64,000 nucleotides of DNA from Paraburkholderia caffeinilytica (GCF_003368325.1 NZ_CP031466.1:1550001-1614000); one strand, 5' to 3'. Numbered from the stretch's first letter, positions 19,335-29,592 are shown. Numbers and translations: made by a program. Notes: generated by a model from the letters alone, not told the origin.

Positions 19335-19503
19335 GCTCGCCCCGTTATGTAGCGACCTGGCGAATCGTGCGACACAGTGTGTAACTCGGCCAGGATCGTT
19401 TTCCGCACCTGCAGTAATGCGGTGAGTTCTTGTTGTGAATAAACACGAGTCCGTGATACCCGGCCCCAGTCGACACCACGGCCAGAGCGCCGTGCCCGAT
19501 CCT

Positions 19504-20631
19504 CTACTGCTCTGCCTGCCTTGCCAACACGCCTGTCTGGTAAACCGTCACCTGACGATACGGGATCTCGCTCGTCGCGATGACCGCACGACGGTCCGGC
19601 ATGTTGATCTGGTTCGGAAACCCACCTGCCTCCAGACAGAGGCCGGCGTGGGTTCGATAGGGCACGCCACCTCGTCCCAGTGTTCCGCCAAGCCGGTTTC
19701 CGCTGTAAAACTGCAACCCGGCCTGGTCGGTCGATACGGTCAGCATGCGTCCGCTTTCCGGGTCGACCACTGTTGCTACCGGACGCACCCGCGATGACTC
19801 CAGGAGTGCGGGGTTCAACGTATTCTTCGGCATGTCCGCCCCGTCACGCAGCACGTAACAGTGGTCGAAACCCTGGGCGAGGTCCAGCTGGGGATGGCGA
19901 ACATCGAGCCTCGAACCAATGGAAGCTTCGTGCCGGAAATCGAACGGCCCACCGTCCACGGATGCGCACTGGCGAGGGATAAGCGCTGCGTCGACCTCAA
20001 AATAGGCGTCCGACTGTATCTTCATCCGGTGTGCGCGAATGTCGCTACCTGCCCGGGCCGCGAGGTTGAAGTACGGATGACTCGTCAGGTTGACCGGCGT
20101 TGCACGATCCGTGCGTGCCATGTATTCAATCGCCAGTGCGTTATCGTCGCTCAATGTATAGCGGACCTGCACCTGCAGGTTGCCTGGAAAGCCGCCGTCG
20201 CCATCGGGAGAATCGAGGCGCATGATGAGCGCGTCACCATCCTGTTCCGACTTCCACACGATCTGGTGAAATCCATTCAGTCCACCATGCAGCAGATTCA
20301 GACCTTCATTCGGAATCAGCGGATATTCGACACCGTCCAGATTGAACCTTGCCGCCTCGATCCGGTTGGCCCATCGGCCGACAAGCGCTCCCATATACGC
20401 GCCGGACACCAGATACTCACCGGGTGTGTCATGGCCTAAGAGGATCTCACCCGGAATGCCGTCCCGGTCCGGCGCTATCCATGAGACAAGCGCCGCGCCC
20501 AGATCGCTAATCCGGATATTCACGCCGTTTGTATTCGTGAGCGTAAACGTCCGTACGTTCCTGCCGTCGGGCAACGTACCCCAGGAGGCGACCTTCACCC
20601 GCTCGACCCTATTCATCTTGTTCGACAGCAC
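19504..20631 (-). CDS. galM: Aldose 1-epimerase (mutarotase)
   Basis: A 375-residue galactose mutarotase. It interconverts alpha and beta anomers of aldoses so that uptake products can enter dehydrogenases. Visible motifs are GALVGRWANRIE (substrate arginine, about 79-90), LLHGGLNGFH (first catalytic histidine, about 113), SHPYFNL (second histidine) and the C-terminal CLEAGGFPNQIN with the catalytic glutamate. The GTG at 20631 is chosen because GGAGG lies 9 bases upstream; an ATG 15 bases inside is the alternative. It follows a second, divergent epimerase gene and the furanose/arabinose transporters on the same strand. Confidence 0.93.
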   Translation of the reverse strand: MLSNKMNRVERVKVASWGTLPDGRNVRTFTLTNTNGVNIRISDLGAALVSWIAPDRDGIPGEILLGHDTPGEYLVSGAYMGALVGRWANRIEAARFNLDGVEYPLIPNEGLNLLHGGLNGFHQIVWKSEQDGDALIMRLDSPDGDGGFPGNLQVQVRYTLSDDNALAIEYMARTDRATPVNLTSHPYFNLAARAGSDIRAHRMKIQSDAYFEVDAALIPRQCASVDGGPFDFRHEASIGSRLDVRHPQLDLAQGFDHCYVLRDGADMPKNTLNPALLESSRVRPVATVVDPESGRMLTVSTDQAGLQFYSGNRLGGTLGRGGVPYRTHAGLCLEAGGFPNQINMPDRRAVIATSEIPYRQVTVYQTGVLARQAEQ

Positions 20632-20799
20632 AGACCGTCACCTCCACAAAAACATAGTCGAGAACACGGCCGCCTCGATCACCGCCCCACAGCCCGCACG
20701 AGCCGTATCCGTCCAGCACAACGTCGTTGCGTGCCGAGCGGCACACCGTGCGCATAGCGCGAACCTTCCCCGCGCAAGGTCGCCCAAGGGAACGTCCAA

Positions 20800-21816
20800 T
20801 CACTGTCGCCCCGTTTTTGTCGCCGATCCCAGACGTTCGGCAGTAAAACTGAAGCGGCGAGACAGTCTTTCGCCGGCAGCGAGCATCGTCAGGCCATTTG
20901 CCTCGCCCTTCCCTGGCAGAGCCGCCGCACCAGGCCGGCCATCGCCCGGCTGGAAGCAGAAGAAGCTCCCCTGACGTGGTGTATGGAGCGCGTAGTTGGC
21001 AGTGTTCGCGGAAATCGTCAGCGAGAACTGGCGCGTGGGCCACTCCACGAGCGCACGGCCGCCCCACCCCGTAAATACATGATCGACCAGCGACCGTGGC
21101 AACGGATAGGTCACACCGAATTGCCAGGCGGGCGGGGTTGGAACGTGCCGCGGCGCATCCCAATCATCCCTGGTGAGCCACAGGCCGCTGGCCGGTGCGC
21201 ACAGTCCGGTATCCGCATCACGTACCAGGAATGGACGAATGCCGATCCCGAACGGTAATGTTCTACGCCCCCTGTTTTCGATCTCGATCGTTACCGTCAG
21301 CGTCGGTCCGTCGATCTGATACGTCTGAATGGCGTGATACGGTTTCCGCAAGGTGCCTGCGGTTCTCAACCGCACGCATCTGGCGTCCGCCGATTCAATT
21401 TCCCAATCTCCCGGAACACGACCATCACCGGCCGGGACCCGATCTTCGGCGTAATTGCACAGCGCGCACAGTGCGCACTGTGGTCCCAATAGACACCCCG
21501 CAAGGCACGACCGCCGTTCATCCAGACGAAAAGGCGTTGAAAATACGGGGTGACATGCGAGTTGCCGGGCATCCACACCCGACGTAACCGCCGAAGGCGC
21601 GAGAAACACAGGCACCCACACACCACGATCATTCCAGTCAAACCGGGTAACGCCCCCAACCACGCCTGATACAACGTCAAGCTTCAGATAGGCGTTTGCC
21701 AATGTCACGCAGTCGCCGACATTCACAGCCTCGTTTGATCTGCCGGCGGCCCGCCGTGCGATGTCCATGACGGCTGAAGCAGCCGAATCGACCTCGCGGG
21801 GATCTACCATGTACAT
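20800..21816 (-). CDS. Aldose 1-epimerase superfamily protein, divergent
   Basis: A 338-residue protein of the galactose-mutarotase fold. The ATG at 21816 is preferred over one 45 bases upstream because GGAGG lies 9 bases before it. Fold-typical stretches are GGVTRFDWNDRGV near the start, LTVTIEIENRGRRTLPFGIGIRPF in the middle (the usual motif has a histidine before PYF) and NTANYALHTPRQGSFFCFQP near the end. The region around residues 88-125 is unusually rich in cysteine (LAGCLLGPQCALCALC) and lacks the normal HPLHG histidine, and the C-terminal catalytic segment is altered. It may act on an unusual sugar, be inactive, or have suffered compensating frameshifts. Confidence 0.6.
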   Translation of the reverse strand: MYMVDPREVDSAASAVMDIARRAAGRSNEAVNVGDCVTLANAYLKLDVVSGVVGGVTRFDWNDRGVWVPVFLAPSAVTSGVDARQLACHPVFSTPFRLDERRSCLAGCLLGPQCALCALCNYAEDRVPAGDGRVPGDWEIESADARCVRLRTAGTLRKPYHAIQTYQIDGPTLTVTIEIENRGRRTLPFGIGIRPFLVRDADTGLCAPASGLWLTRDDWDAPRHVPTPPAWQFGVTYPLPRSLVDHVFTGWGGRALVEWPTRQFSLTISANTANYALHTPRQGSFFCFQPGDGRPGAAALPGKGEANGLTMLAAGERLSRRFSFTAERLGSATKTGRQ

Positions 21817-21992
21817 ACCCCACTCCCTCCAGACAAAACGCCTGTCCGTTGTCCGTTTCATCCTGCATCGGGACGACTTTCAATTCGCTGGTCATGCGTT
21901 TGTGATCGCGCAACTTCCATCGAGACCGCACTCTGACGCGTGCCCGGTTGTTGTCTCACGCCACCGGCTCACCCGTTGCGGGCTCAAGCCGC

Positions 21993-23072
21993 TCACACCA
22001 TCGTCACGAGATCGGCCTCGTCACCAACGCCCGCCGGCGGTTGCCGTTTGCCAGGCGGCACGCCCGGTTTCGCGTCGAACCCTGTACCACCTGAGCGCCG
22101 CCGCACCGCGTGCCGCTCGATAATCCGCTGCAGCAGGCAGAACACACACAGCAGCGCGCCGATTACGATGCGCGTCCACCATGAACTCAGCGTGCCATCG
22201 AACGTGATCAATGTCTGGATCGTGCCGAGTATGCCGACACCGAACAACGAGCCGATCACATAGCCGACGCCGCCGGTCAGCAACGTGCCGCCGATCACGG
22301 TCGCGGCGATCGCGTCCAGCTCCATCCCCTGCGCCTGCAGCCCGTAGCCGGACAGCACGTACAACGTGAACACGACACCGGCGAGCGCCGAGCACAGGCC
22401 ACTCAGGGCGTACACGGCGACCTTCGTACGCGCGACCGGCAGTCCCATCAGCAGCGCCGAGCGCTCACTGCCGCCGAGCGCATAGACGTTGCGCCCGAAG
22501 CGCGTGAAGTGTGCAACATAGAGTGCGGCGGCCAGCGTCGCGAGCGCGATCAGTGCGCCCGCGTTGAGCGAGCCGGCGCCGATTGGCACGCTCAGGCCGG
22601 CAATCGCATGGAACGTCGGTTCGTTAATCGTGATCGATTGGGTCGTGATCAGGAAGCATGCGCCGCGCGCAAGGAACATGCCGGCAAGCGTCACAATGAA
22701 CGGCTGCAGGTGGAAGAAGTGAATCAGCGCGCCCATCGCTGCGCCATAGAGCGCGCCAAACATCAGGACGAGCGGCACGATCACCCAGATCGGCCAATGC
22801 AGCCGTTCAGCGCCGACCGCGCAGAGGATCGTCGTCAGTGCGACCACCGCGCCAACCGACAGGTCGATACCGCCAGACACGATCACGAACGTCATGCCGA
22901 TGGCAACGATCAACAGGAACGCGTTGTCGACGAACAGACCGGTCAGCACCTGCATCGAGAAGAAGCCCGTGTACATCACCGAGCCGAAGCCGAACAGCGC
23001 GGCAAACAGCACGATTGTCACGACGATCGGCAAAGTACGAGGGTCGGCCAGTCGACCAGTCAACTTGCTCAT
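21993..23072 (-). CDS. yjfF: Sugar ABC transporter permease, YjfF-like
   Basis: A 359-residue ribose/galactofuranose-type (CUT2) permease with about eight to ten hydrophobic spans. VSGGIDLSVGAVVALTT (about 65-81) is the family signature, and GATVIGGT-like stretches follow (TVIGGTLLTGGVGYVIGS). The C-terminal 35 residues are hydrophilic. ATG at 23072 overlaps the upstream permease stop by ATGA. In E. coli the YjfF/YtfT pair with YtfQ and YtfR imports galactofuranose; related systems in this group take other furanoses, including arabinofuranose. It is the last gene of the transporter operon. Confidence 0.88.
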   Translation of the reverse strand: MSKLTGRLADPRTLPIVVTIVLFAALFGFGSVMYTGFFSMQVLTGLFVDNAFLLIVAIGMTFVIVSGGIDLSVGAVVALTTILCAVGAERLHWPIWVIVPLVLMFGALYGAAMGALIHFFHLQPFIVTLAGMFLARGACFLITTQSITINEPTFHAIAGLSVPIGAGSLNAGALIALATLAAALYVAHFTRFGRNVYALGGSERSALLMGLPVARTKVAVYALSGLCSALAGVVFTLYVLSGYGLQAQGMELDAIAATVIGGTLLTGGVGYVIGSLFGVGILGTIQTLITFDGTLSSWWTRIVIGALLCVFCLLQRIIERHAVRRRSGGTGFDAKPGVPPGKRQPPAGVGDEADLVTMV

Positions 23073-24109
23073 GAGTGTGTCATTCCGGTGGATGCGCGGG
23101 ACCGCGCGGAAGAGAAAGATCGCATTAGCTGCTTGACGAGCAACGCGCGAGCCGTTTCGGACTGGATCACGCTAACCACCACCACGACGATGGCTTTCAC
23201 GACAAGCGTCGCCTCCGGCGGCACGCCGATCGAGTACGTCGTATAGGTCAGCGTCTGGATGATCAGCGCGCCGAGCACCGTGCCTGCCAGGCTGAAGCGG
23301 CCGCCTAGCAGCGAGGTGCCGCCGAGCGTCACCGCGAGGATTGCGTCGAGTTCGAGCAGCAGTCCCGCATTGTTGCCGTCTGCGCTGCGCACGTTCGAGC
23401 TGGCGATGATCCCGGCAATCGCCGCCATCAGCCCGCAGAACACATAGACGCTGAACACGATCGTGCCGGAGCGCAAGCCGACCAGACGGGTCGCGACCGG
23501 ATTCACGCCAATGGAGCGGATGAAGAGTCCAAGCGCGGTGCGGTTCACGAGCAGCGCGGTCGCCGCCGTCACGGCGATCGCGATCCACACCGAGCACGGC
23601 AGCGTGGCGAGATAACCGTCGCCGAGCTTCAGGTAGCCCGGCGCGTCGATCGGGATAATCTGGCCGCCCGTCAGCAACTGGGCGATGCCGCGCCCCGCGA
23701 CCATCAGGATCAGCGTCGCGATGATCGGCTGCATGCCGACGAACGCAACCAGCAAGCCATTCCACATGCCCGCCAGCAGCCCTACTCCGGCCGCCGCGAG
23801 CAGCGCCTCGCCAACGTGGGACGGGTCCGCTTCCAGGACGATGGACGCCGCCGCGCCGGCAATCGCAACGGTCGCGCCGACCGAGATGTCGATGCCGCGC
23901 GTCGCGATCACAAGTGTCATGCCGAGCGATACGATCACGAGCGGCGCCGCCCGATTCAGGATGTCGATCGGTGCGCCGAACAGGTGGCCGTCGAGAACCG
24001 TGATCGACAGGAAGCTGGCCCGATGCGCGAGGTCGAGCGCGAATAGCAGCACGAGCGTGAGCGCCGGCCAGATCAACTGATGACGAAGCAATGCCTGAAT
24101 CCGTTTCAC
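23069..24109 (-). CDS. ytfT: Sugar ABC transporter permease, YtfT-like
   Basis: A 346-residue CUT2 permease, the partner of the YjfF-like protein. The GTG at 24109 is chosen: GGAGGTCA lies just upstream and the codon overlaps the ATPase stop as GTGA. The signature ATRGIDISVGATVAIAGA (about 80-97) and LGGTSLLGGRFSLAGT (about 277-292) are clear, with about ten hydrophobic spans. Four-base overlaps with both neighbours show tight translational coupling of ATPase, YtfT and YjfF. It forms the membrane channel for a furanose sugar delivered by the binding protein at 25739-26707. Confidence 0.88.
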   Translation of the reverse strand: MKRIQALLRHQLIWPALTLVLLFALDLAHRASFLSITVLDGHLFGAPIDILNRAAPLVIVSLGMTLVIATRGIDISVGATVAIAGAAASIVLEADPSHVGEALLAAAGVGLLAGMWNGLLVAFVGMQPIIATLILMVAGRGIAQLLTGGQIIPIDAPGYLKLGDGYLATLPCSVWIAIAVTAATALLVNRTALGLFIRSIGVNPVATRLVGLRSGTIVFSVYVFCGLMAAIAGIIASSNVRSADGNNAGLLLELDAILAVTLGGTSLLGGRFSLAGTVLGALIIQTLTYTTYSIGVPPEATLVVKAIVVVVVSVIQSETARALLVKQLMRSFSSARSRASTGMTHS

Positions 24110-25620
24110 GACTGACCTCCGGCAATGAGTCGATACACCTGATCTTCCGACAGTTTCTCGCCAGAGACCTCCGCAACCTTGCGCCGATCGCGCAGCACGG
24201 CAACCCGGTGGCTCACGCGCACCACCTCGCTTATCTCCGAAGAGATGAACAGGATGGCAAGCCCCTTCGCGCACAGCGAAAGCACGCGATCCATGATGTC
24301 GAACTTCGCGGCTACGTCGATGCCTCGCGTCGGTTCATCGAGAATCAACAGCTTCGGCTCGGTTGCCAGCCAGCGCGCCAGCAGCACCTTCTGCTGATTG
24401 CCGCCTGAAAGCAGGCCGATCGGCTGCTCGGCGTCGCGCGCCTTGATGCCGAGGCGTCCGATGTAGTCATCGGCAATCTCGCGTTGCCGCGCCCGGCTCA
24501 GCATGCGCCACCAGCCGCGCCGCGCCTGCAGCGCGAGAATGATGTTCTCGCGTATCGACAGCGCGGCAACGATGCCCTCCTTCTTGCGATCTTCGGGACA
24601 ATACGCAATACCGTGCCGCACGGCATCGCGTGGCGAGGCGAGCTTCACGGACTGTCCGTCGACCCGCATCGTGCCGGCGTCCGGACGCTCCGCACCGAAC
24701 ACGAGCCGCGCCGTCTCGGTGCGCCCCGAACCGAGCAACCCCGCGAGCCCGAGAATCTGTCCCGGACGCACTTCGAGATCGACCGGGTTCATCAGACCGC
24801 GCCGGCCCACGCCCTGCATCGACAGGAATGGTGCCGCGCGACTGTCCTCGCGTGCGAGGTCCGCGGCGCCGCTCTTCAGCCTCTCTTTCATACGCTCATG
24901 GCCCGTCATCTTTGCGACGAGCAACTCGACGGGTAGGTCCTTCGCGAGATATTCGCCTTCGCGCTCGCCGTTGCGCATCACCGTGATGCGATCGGACACC
25001 GCATAGGTTTGCTCCAGAAAGTGCGTCACGAACAGGATCGCCATGCCCGACGCCTTCAGTTGCCGCAACACGGCAAAGAGGCGCGCAACCTCACCGTCGT
25101 CGAGGCTCGAGGTCGGTTCGTCGAGAATCAGCACGCGTGCATCGACCGACACCGCCCGCGCGATCGCGACCATCTGCTGCACCGCGATCGGATAGGCGTC
25201 GAGCGAGCGCGTGACATCGAGGAAAATATCCAGGTTCGCGAGCGCTTCATTGGCGCGCGCGTTGATTGCCTTCCAGTCGATCGCTCCGCGTTTCTTCGGC
25301 TGCCGCCCGGCGAAGATATTCTCCGCGACGGACAGGTTTGGACACAGGTTCACTTCCTGGTAGAGCGTCTGGATGCCCGCGGCTTCGGCCTCGAGCGGGG
25401 CCGCGAAGCGCACGGTCTCGCCACCGAGCCGAATCTCGCCGGAATCGTGCCCGAACACGCCGGTCAGCACGTTGATCAGCGTTGACTTCCCCGCGCCGTT
25501 CTGGCCCATCAGGGTATGAATCTCGCCGGGAAAGAGGCGAAAATTCACCTGCTGCAGTGCCTTGACGCCCGGAAAGGTCTTGTCGACGCCGATAATCTCA
25601 AGAATGGGTGCGTGGGTCAT
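24106..25620 (-). CDS. ytfR: Sugar ABC transporter ATPase, YtfR-like (tandem ATPase)
   Basis: A 504-residue double ATPase of the CUT2 class. The N-terminal half has Walker A GQNGAGKST at about 38-46 and LILDEPTSSLD; the C-terminal half has the degenerate nucleotide site usual for this class (GLLGSGRTE), then [26 protein letters not shown] and [11 protein letters not shown]. It powers the YtfT-YjfF channel. The ATG at 25620 gives the standard MTHAPILEI start, though no strong ribosome site is seen. A 118-base spacer with a small hairpin separates it from the binding-protein gene upstream. Confidence 0.93.
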   Translation of the reverse strand: MTHAPILEIIGVDKTFPGVKALQQVNFRLFPGEIHTLMGQNGAGKSTLINVLTGVFGHDSGEIRLGGETVRFAAPLEAEAAGIQTLYQEVNLCPNLSVAENIFAGRQPKKRGAIDWKAINARANEALANLDIFLDVTRSLDAYPIAVQQMVAIARAVSVDARVLILDEPTSSLDDGEVARLFAVLRQLKASGMAILFVTHFLEQTYAVSDRITVMRNGEREGEYLAKDLPVELLVAKMTGHERMKERLKSGAADLAREDSRAAPFLSMQGVGRRGLMNPVDLEVRPGQILGLAGLLGSGRTETARLVFGAERPDAGTMRVDGQSVKLASPRDAVRHGIAYCPEDRKKEGIVAALSIRENIILALQARRGWWRMLSRARQREIADDYIGRLGIKARDAEQPIGLLSGGNQQKVLLARWLATEPKLLILDEPTRGIDVAAKFDIMDRVLSLCAKGLAILFISSEISEVVRVSHRVAVLRDRRKVAEVSGEKLSEDQVYRLIAGGQS

Positions 25621-25684
25621 AGGTGAATGGAACGTCAAATCCGCCCCGTCAAAGTGGTCGAAGACACAGCCACACAGCCGCACA

Positions 25685-25706
25685 GCCCGGGCGATGCGCG
25701 CCGGGC
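25685..25706 (-). promoter_or_regulatory. Stem-loop between ytfQ-like and ytfR-like genes
   Basis: GCCCGG (25685-25690) and CCGGGC (25701-25706), a perfect 6-base stem around a 10-base loop, in the spacer after the binding-protein gene. No T run. It may tune the ratio of binding protein to ATPase. Weak evidence on its own, but a longer stem lies at the equivalent place in the araF-araG spacer. Confidence 0.3.
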
Positions 25707-25738
25707 CGCGGAGCACGTAATACCGATGACTGCCTGCG

Positions 25739-26707
25739 TCAATACTTGCGGGTCGGCAGGATCTGCGCCGCAACGTTCATCGGAAAAACGGTCTCGTTTG
25801 TCACGATGCGCTTCGGCACCTGCTTGCCCGCGACCACGTCCTTCACCGCGGCCATCAACTGCGGCCCGAGCAGCGGGCTGCATTCGACGTCGACATTGAT
25901 CTTGCCCGCGACCATCGCCTGAAAACCACCCTTCGTCGCGTCAAAGGAGACGACGCTCAAGTCCTTGCCGGGCTTGATGCCCGCTTCCTCCATGGCCTGG
26001 ATCGCGCCGAGCGCCATGTCGTCGTTGTGCGCGTAGACGACATTGATCTGTTTGCCGTAGGTCTTTGCGAACGCTTCCATCACCTGCTTGCCGCCTGCAA
26101 GCGTGAAATCGCCGCTCTGCGACGCGATGATCTTGAACTTCGGATCGTTCCTGATCACCTCGATCAGGCCCGCGTGACGGTCGTTGGCCGGCGCAGAGCC
26201 GACAGTCCCCTGCAGCTCGACGATATTGACGGGTCCCGCTTCGCTCTTGTAGCGTTCTTCGAGCCAGCGGCCTGCACGCCGTCCTTCCTCGATGAAGTCG
26301 GATCCGATCACCGTCACGTAGAGCGAGGTGTCCTTCACGTCGACCGCGCGGTCGGTCAGAATGACGGGAATGTGCGCGGCCTTCGCCTCGGTCAGCACCG
26401 GCTCCCAGCCAGACTCGACGACCGGTGAGAACGCGATCACGTTGACCTTCTGCGCGATGAACGAGCGGATCGCCTTGATCTGGTTTTCCTGCTTCTGCTG
26501 CGCATCCGAGAACTTAAGGTTGATACCCGCATCTTTCGCGGCCGTCTTCACCGACACGGTATCGGCCGTGCGCCATGCGCTTTCTGCACCGACCTGCGAA
26601 AAACCGAGCGTGATGGGCTTTTCCTGCGCCGATGCGTCGACACCTGCTGCCAGCGTTAGCGTCGTGCCGATCAGCGTGCCGATTGCGAGCTTCCCGATAA
26701 GTCTCAT
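25739..26707 (-). CDS. ytfQ: Furanose-type sugar ABC transporter binding protein, YtfQ-like
   Basis: A 322-residue periplasmic binding protein (PBP1 fold, ribose/galactofuranose class). The ATG at 26707 has GGAG 8 bases upstream and starts a signal peptide of about 28 residues ending ASA. The mature protein begins ITLGFSQVGAESAWRTA, which closely matches E. coli YtfQ, and includes LTDRAVDVKD and VYAHNDDMALGAIQAME. It delivers a furanose sugar to YtfT-YjfF. The 258 bases upstream (26708-26965) hold no gene and probably contain the promoter of this operon. Confidence 0.88.
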   Translation of the reverse strand: MRLIGKLAIGTLIGTTLTLAAGVDASAQEKPITLGFSQVGAESAWRTADTVSVKTAAKDAGINLKFSDAQQKQENQIKAIRSFIAQKVNVIAFSPVVESGWEPVLTEAKAAHIPVILTDRAVDVKDTSLYVTVIGSDFIEEGRRAGRWLEERYKSEAGPVNIVELQGTVGSAPANDRHAGLIEVIRNDPKFKIIASQSGDFTLAGGKQVMEAFAKTYGKQINVVYAHNDDMALGAIQAMEEAGIKPGKDLSVVSFDATKGGFQAMVAGKINVDVECSPLLGPQLMAAVKDVVAGKQVPKRIVTNETVFPMNVAAQILPTRKY

Positions 26708-26965
26708 GGTGTGTCTCCGTTCTGGTTGGTTTATTTGTAGCGCCGCACCACACGTGATAGCGCTCATGCGTAAGCGTGAAACTATTCCCGACCGCGTCTC
26801 TTCAAGGCCGATCTGTGTCATGCCTGAAGCAACACGGTTTTCTGCAAGACTAAAATCGAGCAAGGGTTTGTATCTCTCTATTGCCTCCTCCATGAAGCCA
26901 CTTGTTATTCGGATGCCCCCCTGTTTCGTGAGCGGCTTCGTCGTGTCCGGCTGCCTGCCCGCCGG
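26708..26965 (-). promoter_or_regulatory. Spacer expected to hold the ytfQRT-yjfF promoter
   Basis: This 258-base stretch between the araH stop and the ytfQ-like start has no coding frame with family resemblance. It is less GC-rich than its flanks, as promoters in such genomes are. I could not assign -35/-10 boxes or an operator with confidence. Confidence 0.3.
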
Positions 26966-27976
26966 TCAGACAACTCGCTTGCTTCGGCGGAACTGATCGA
27001 ACAGGACCGCCAGCAGCAGGATGCCGCCGCGAATCAGGTATTGGTAAAACGTCGGCACATTCAGCAAGCTCATTGCATCCTGCACGGAGCCCATGATCAG
27101 TACGCCGACCAGCACGCCGGAAATCGTTGCAACGCCACCCGTCAGCGAGACGCCACCGAGCACGCACGCGGAGATCACACCGAGTTCGAGACCGACTGAG
27201 GTTTTCGGATCGCCGAGGCTCATGCGCGAGGCGAGCATGACGCCGGCAAAACCGGTAACAAGCCCCTGCAACACGAACACGGTGATCTTGATCCGCGTGA
27301 CCGGCAGGCCCGCGAGCAGCGCCGCCTCGCTGTTGCCGCCGACGGCCAGCACGTTCTTGCCGAACACGGTCTTTTTCAGCAGAAAGCCGAACAGCACGAA
27401 GCCGACGATGTTGCTCCAGATCGGATACGAGATACCGAGGAACGAGCCGCCGCCCAGGTCGAAGAACCGCTCTTCAGAAATCATCACCGCGTCGCCGTTC
27501 GACGTGATGAAGGCGAGGCCGCGCACGACTTCCATCATCGCGAGCGTGACGATCAGCGAGTTGATCTTGTAGCGCGCGACCAGTACGCCGTTGACCAGTC
27601 CGACCGCACCACCCGCGAGCACGCCGGCGGCGACGCCGAGCATCACGCTGTGCGTCGCGGTGATCAGGGTGGAGGCGACCACGCCTGCAAAAGCGACGAT
27701 CGACGCGACCGACAGATCCACTTCGCCGAGCGCCAGCACGAACATCATCGTGACGGAGATGGAGCCGATCAGCGTGACCGACAGCAGAAGCCCCTGGATA
27801 TTGCGCGAGCTGATGAAGTCCGGCACCGTGAACGACAGAACGGCGAACAGGATGATGAACACCATCACGATCCCGGACTTGTTGATCAGGTCCCAGGTGC
27901 GCGCGGCGCGTGCGCTGATACCGTTGGAGACGGCCGGCGAGCCGCCCGGATCGGAGGAGCTTGATTGCGTTTGCAT
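26966..27976 (-). CDS. araH: L-arabinose ABC transporter permease AraH
   Basis: A 336-residue CUT2 permease. The signature ALGEVDLSVASIVAFAGVV (about 83-101) has the Glu-Val-Asp variant characteristic of AraH, and the C-terminus YQYLIRGGILLLAVLFDQFRR is also AraH-like. ATG at 27976 follows AAGGAA at 8 bases. About ten hydrophobic spans follow a 26-residue polar N-terminus. It imports L-arabinose together with AraF and AraG, encoded just upstream on the same strand, feeding the oxidative arabinose pathway encoded next to them. Confidence 0.93.
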   Translation of the reverse strand: MQTQSSSSDPGGSPAVSNGISARAARTWDLINKSGIVMVFIILFAVLSFTVPDFISSRNIQGLLLSVTLIGSISVTMMFVLALGEVDLSVASIVAFAGVVASTLITATHSVMLGVAAGVLAGGAVGLVNGVLVARYKINSLIVTLAMMEVVRGLAFITSNGDAVMISEERFFDLGGGSFLGISYPIWSNIVGFVLFGFLLKKTVFGKNVLAVGGNSEAALLAGLPVTRIKITVFVLQGLVTGFAGVMLASRMSLGDPKTSVGLELGVISACVLGGVSLTGGVATISGVLVGVLIMGSVQDAMSLLNVPTFYQYLIRGGILLLAVLFDQFRRSKRVV

Positions 27977-28050
27977 GTTGTCTATTTCCTTGAGGCCTTT
28001 TACAAAACCAACTTCCCACTCAGTTACGCGATGCGAAATGCCGTAGCGCA

Positions 28051-29592
28051 TTAGCGCGGCAGTGCGAGCTTGATCAATGCGTCGGGCGTGGCCTGCGCCT
28101 TCGGCAGATCGCCGACAATGCGGCCTTCTTTCATCACGAGCACACGGTCCGCCACGCCGATCACTTCAGCCAGATCGCTCGACACGACGATTACCGTGCG
28201 GCCCGCTTCAGCGAGCCCATACAGCAGGCCGTAAATCTCGCTGCGCGCGCCGACGTCGATACCGCGCGTGGGCTCGTCCATCAGGAACACGTCGATCTCC
28301 TCTGCGAGCCAGCGCGACAGGATCACCTTCTGCTGATTACCACCGGAAAGCGTGCCGATTGCGGTCTCGCCGTTGCGCGTCTTGATGGCGAGCTTAGCGA
28401 TGAAGTCTTTCGCGATCTGCGCTTCCTTGCGGCCGTTGAGCACGTTGAAGCGGCTGAAGTGACGGCGGCAACTGATGTTGAGGTTGTCCGACACGGAGGC
28501 GATCGCCACGATGCCTTCCTGCTTGCGGTCTTCCGGACACAGTGCGACGCCCGCGCGTACCGCATCGCGCGGTGTGGCAAAGCGCACACCCTTGCCCTTG
28601 AGCGCAATCTCGCCGCCAGTGGGCCTCACTGCGCCGTAGATCAGCTTCATCAACTCGGAGCGGCCCGCGCCCACGAGTCCGAAGAAGCCGACAATCTCGC
28701 CGGCGCGTGCGCAGAACGACGCGGGTTCTCTCAGGCCCGGTCCCATCAATTTCTTTACCTCGAGCTGCACGTCGCCAGTTGCGCGCGGACGATAGCCGTA
28801 CACGTCCGCAATCGAACGGCCCACCATGCTACTGATCAGACGGTCGCGATCGAGTCCTTCACCCGCGTCGAACGTATCGATGTGGCGGCCATCGCGAAAC
28901 ACCGTTACGCGGTCGCATAGTTCGTAGACTTCGTCCATGCGGTGCGTGACGTAGATGATCGCGCGGCCCTCGGCCTTCAATGCGCGAATGATGCGAAACA
29001 GTTGCGTGGTCTCGCGCGCCGACAGCGAACTGGTCGGTTCGTCGAACGCAATCACGCGCGCATCGCGCATCAGGGCCTTGCCGATTTCGATCATTTGCCG
29101 CTGACCAATGGACAGTTGCTTGACCTGTTGCGACGGATCGATCTTCTCGCCGAGCCGTTCGAGTTCGCGAATGGCGCGCGTAACCAGCGTTTTTTCGTCC
29201 AGCACGCCGAAACGATTGGGCAGTGCGCCGAGCATCAGGTTTTCCGCGACCGTCAGCTCCGGCACCAGATGCAGTTCCTGATAGATGATTGCGACGCCCG
29301 CCGCGATAGCCGCCTTGGTGGTGACGAACTGCTGCTCGACGCCATCGAGCGACAAGGTGCCCGCCACCGGCTGGTTCACGCCGGACAGCACCTTGAGCAG
29401 CGTCGATTTGCCGGCGCCGTTTTCGCCCATCAGGCCATGTACTTCGCCGCGCCGCACGTCGAGCGACACCTGATCGAGCGCCAACACGCCCGGAAAGCGT
29501 ACGGTAATGCCGTCGAGCTGCAGATACGCCCGGGTATCGGCGGACGCCGGCGCGAAGGGTGCACGCGCCTGGTTGTATTCTGAAACCGTCAT
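28051..29592 (-). CDS. araG: L-arabinose ABC transporter ATPase AraG
   Basis: A 513-residue tandem ATPase. The N-terminal site has Walker [10 protein letters not shown] at about 54-62, [16 protein letters not shown] as signature and [11 protein letters not shown] as Walker B; the C-terminal half has the relaxed [24 protein letters not shown] and [13 protein letters not shown] at 29592 has AAAAGG nearby upstream and gives MTVSEYNQ. It drives L-arabinose uptake through AraH. Spacing to araH is 74 bases and to araF 119 bases, the latter containing a long-stem inverted repeat. Confidence 0.94.
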   Translation of the reverse strand: MTVSEYNQARAPFAPASADTRAYLQLDGITVRFPGVLALDQVSLDVRRGEVHGLMGENGAGKSTLLKVLSGVNQPVAGTLSLDGVEQQFVTTKAAIAAGVAIIYQELHLVPELTVAENLMLGALPNRFGVLDEKTLVTRAIRELERLGEKIDPSQQVKQLSIGQRQMIEIGKALMRDARVIAFDEPTSSLSARETTQLFRIIRALKAEGRAIIYVTHRMDEVYELCDRVTVFRDGRHIDTFDAGEGLDRDRLISSMVGRSIADVYGYRPRATGDVQLEVKKLMGPGLREPASFCARAGEIVGFFGLVGAGRSELMKLIYGAVRPTGGEIALKGKGVRFATPRDAVRAGVALCPEDRKQEGIVAIASVSDNLNISCRRHFSRFNVLNGRKEAQIAKDFIAKLAIKTRNGETAIGTLSGGNQQKVILSRWLAEEIDVFLMDEPTRGIDVGARSEIYGLLYGLAEAGRTVIVVSSDLAEVIGVADRVLVMKEGRIVGDLPKAQATPDALIKLALPR

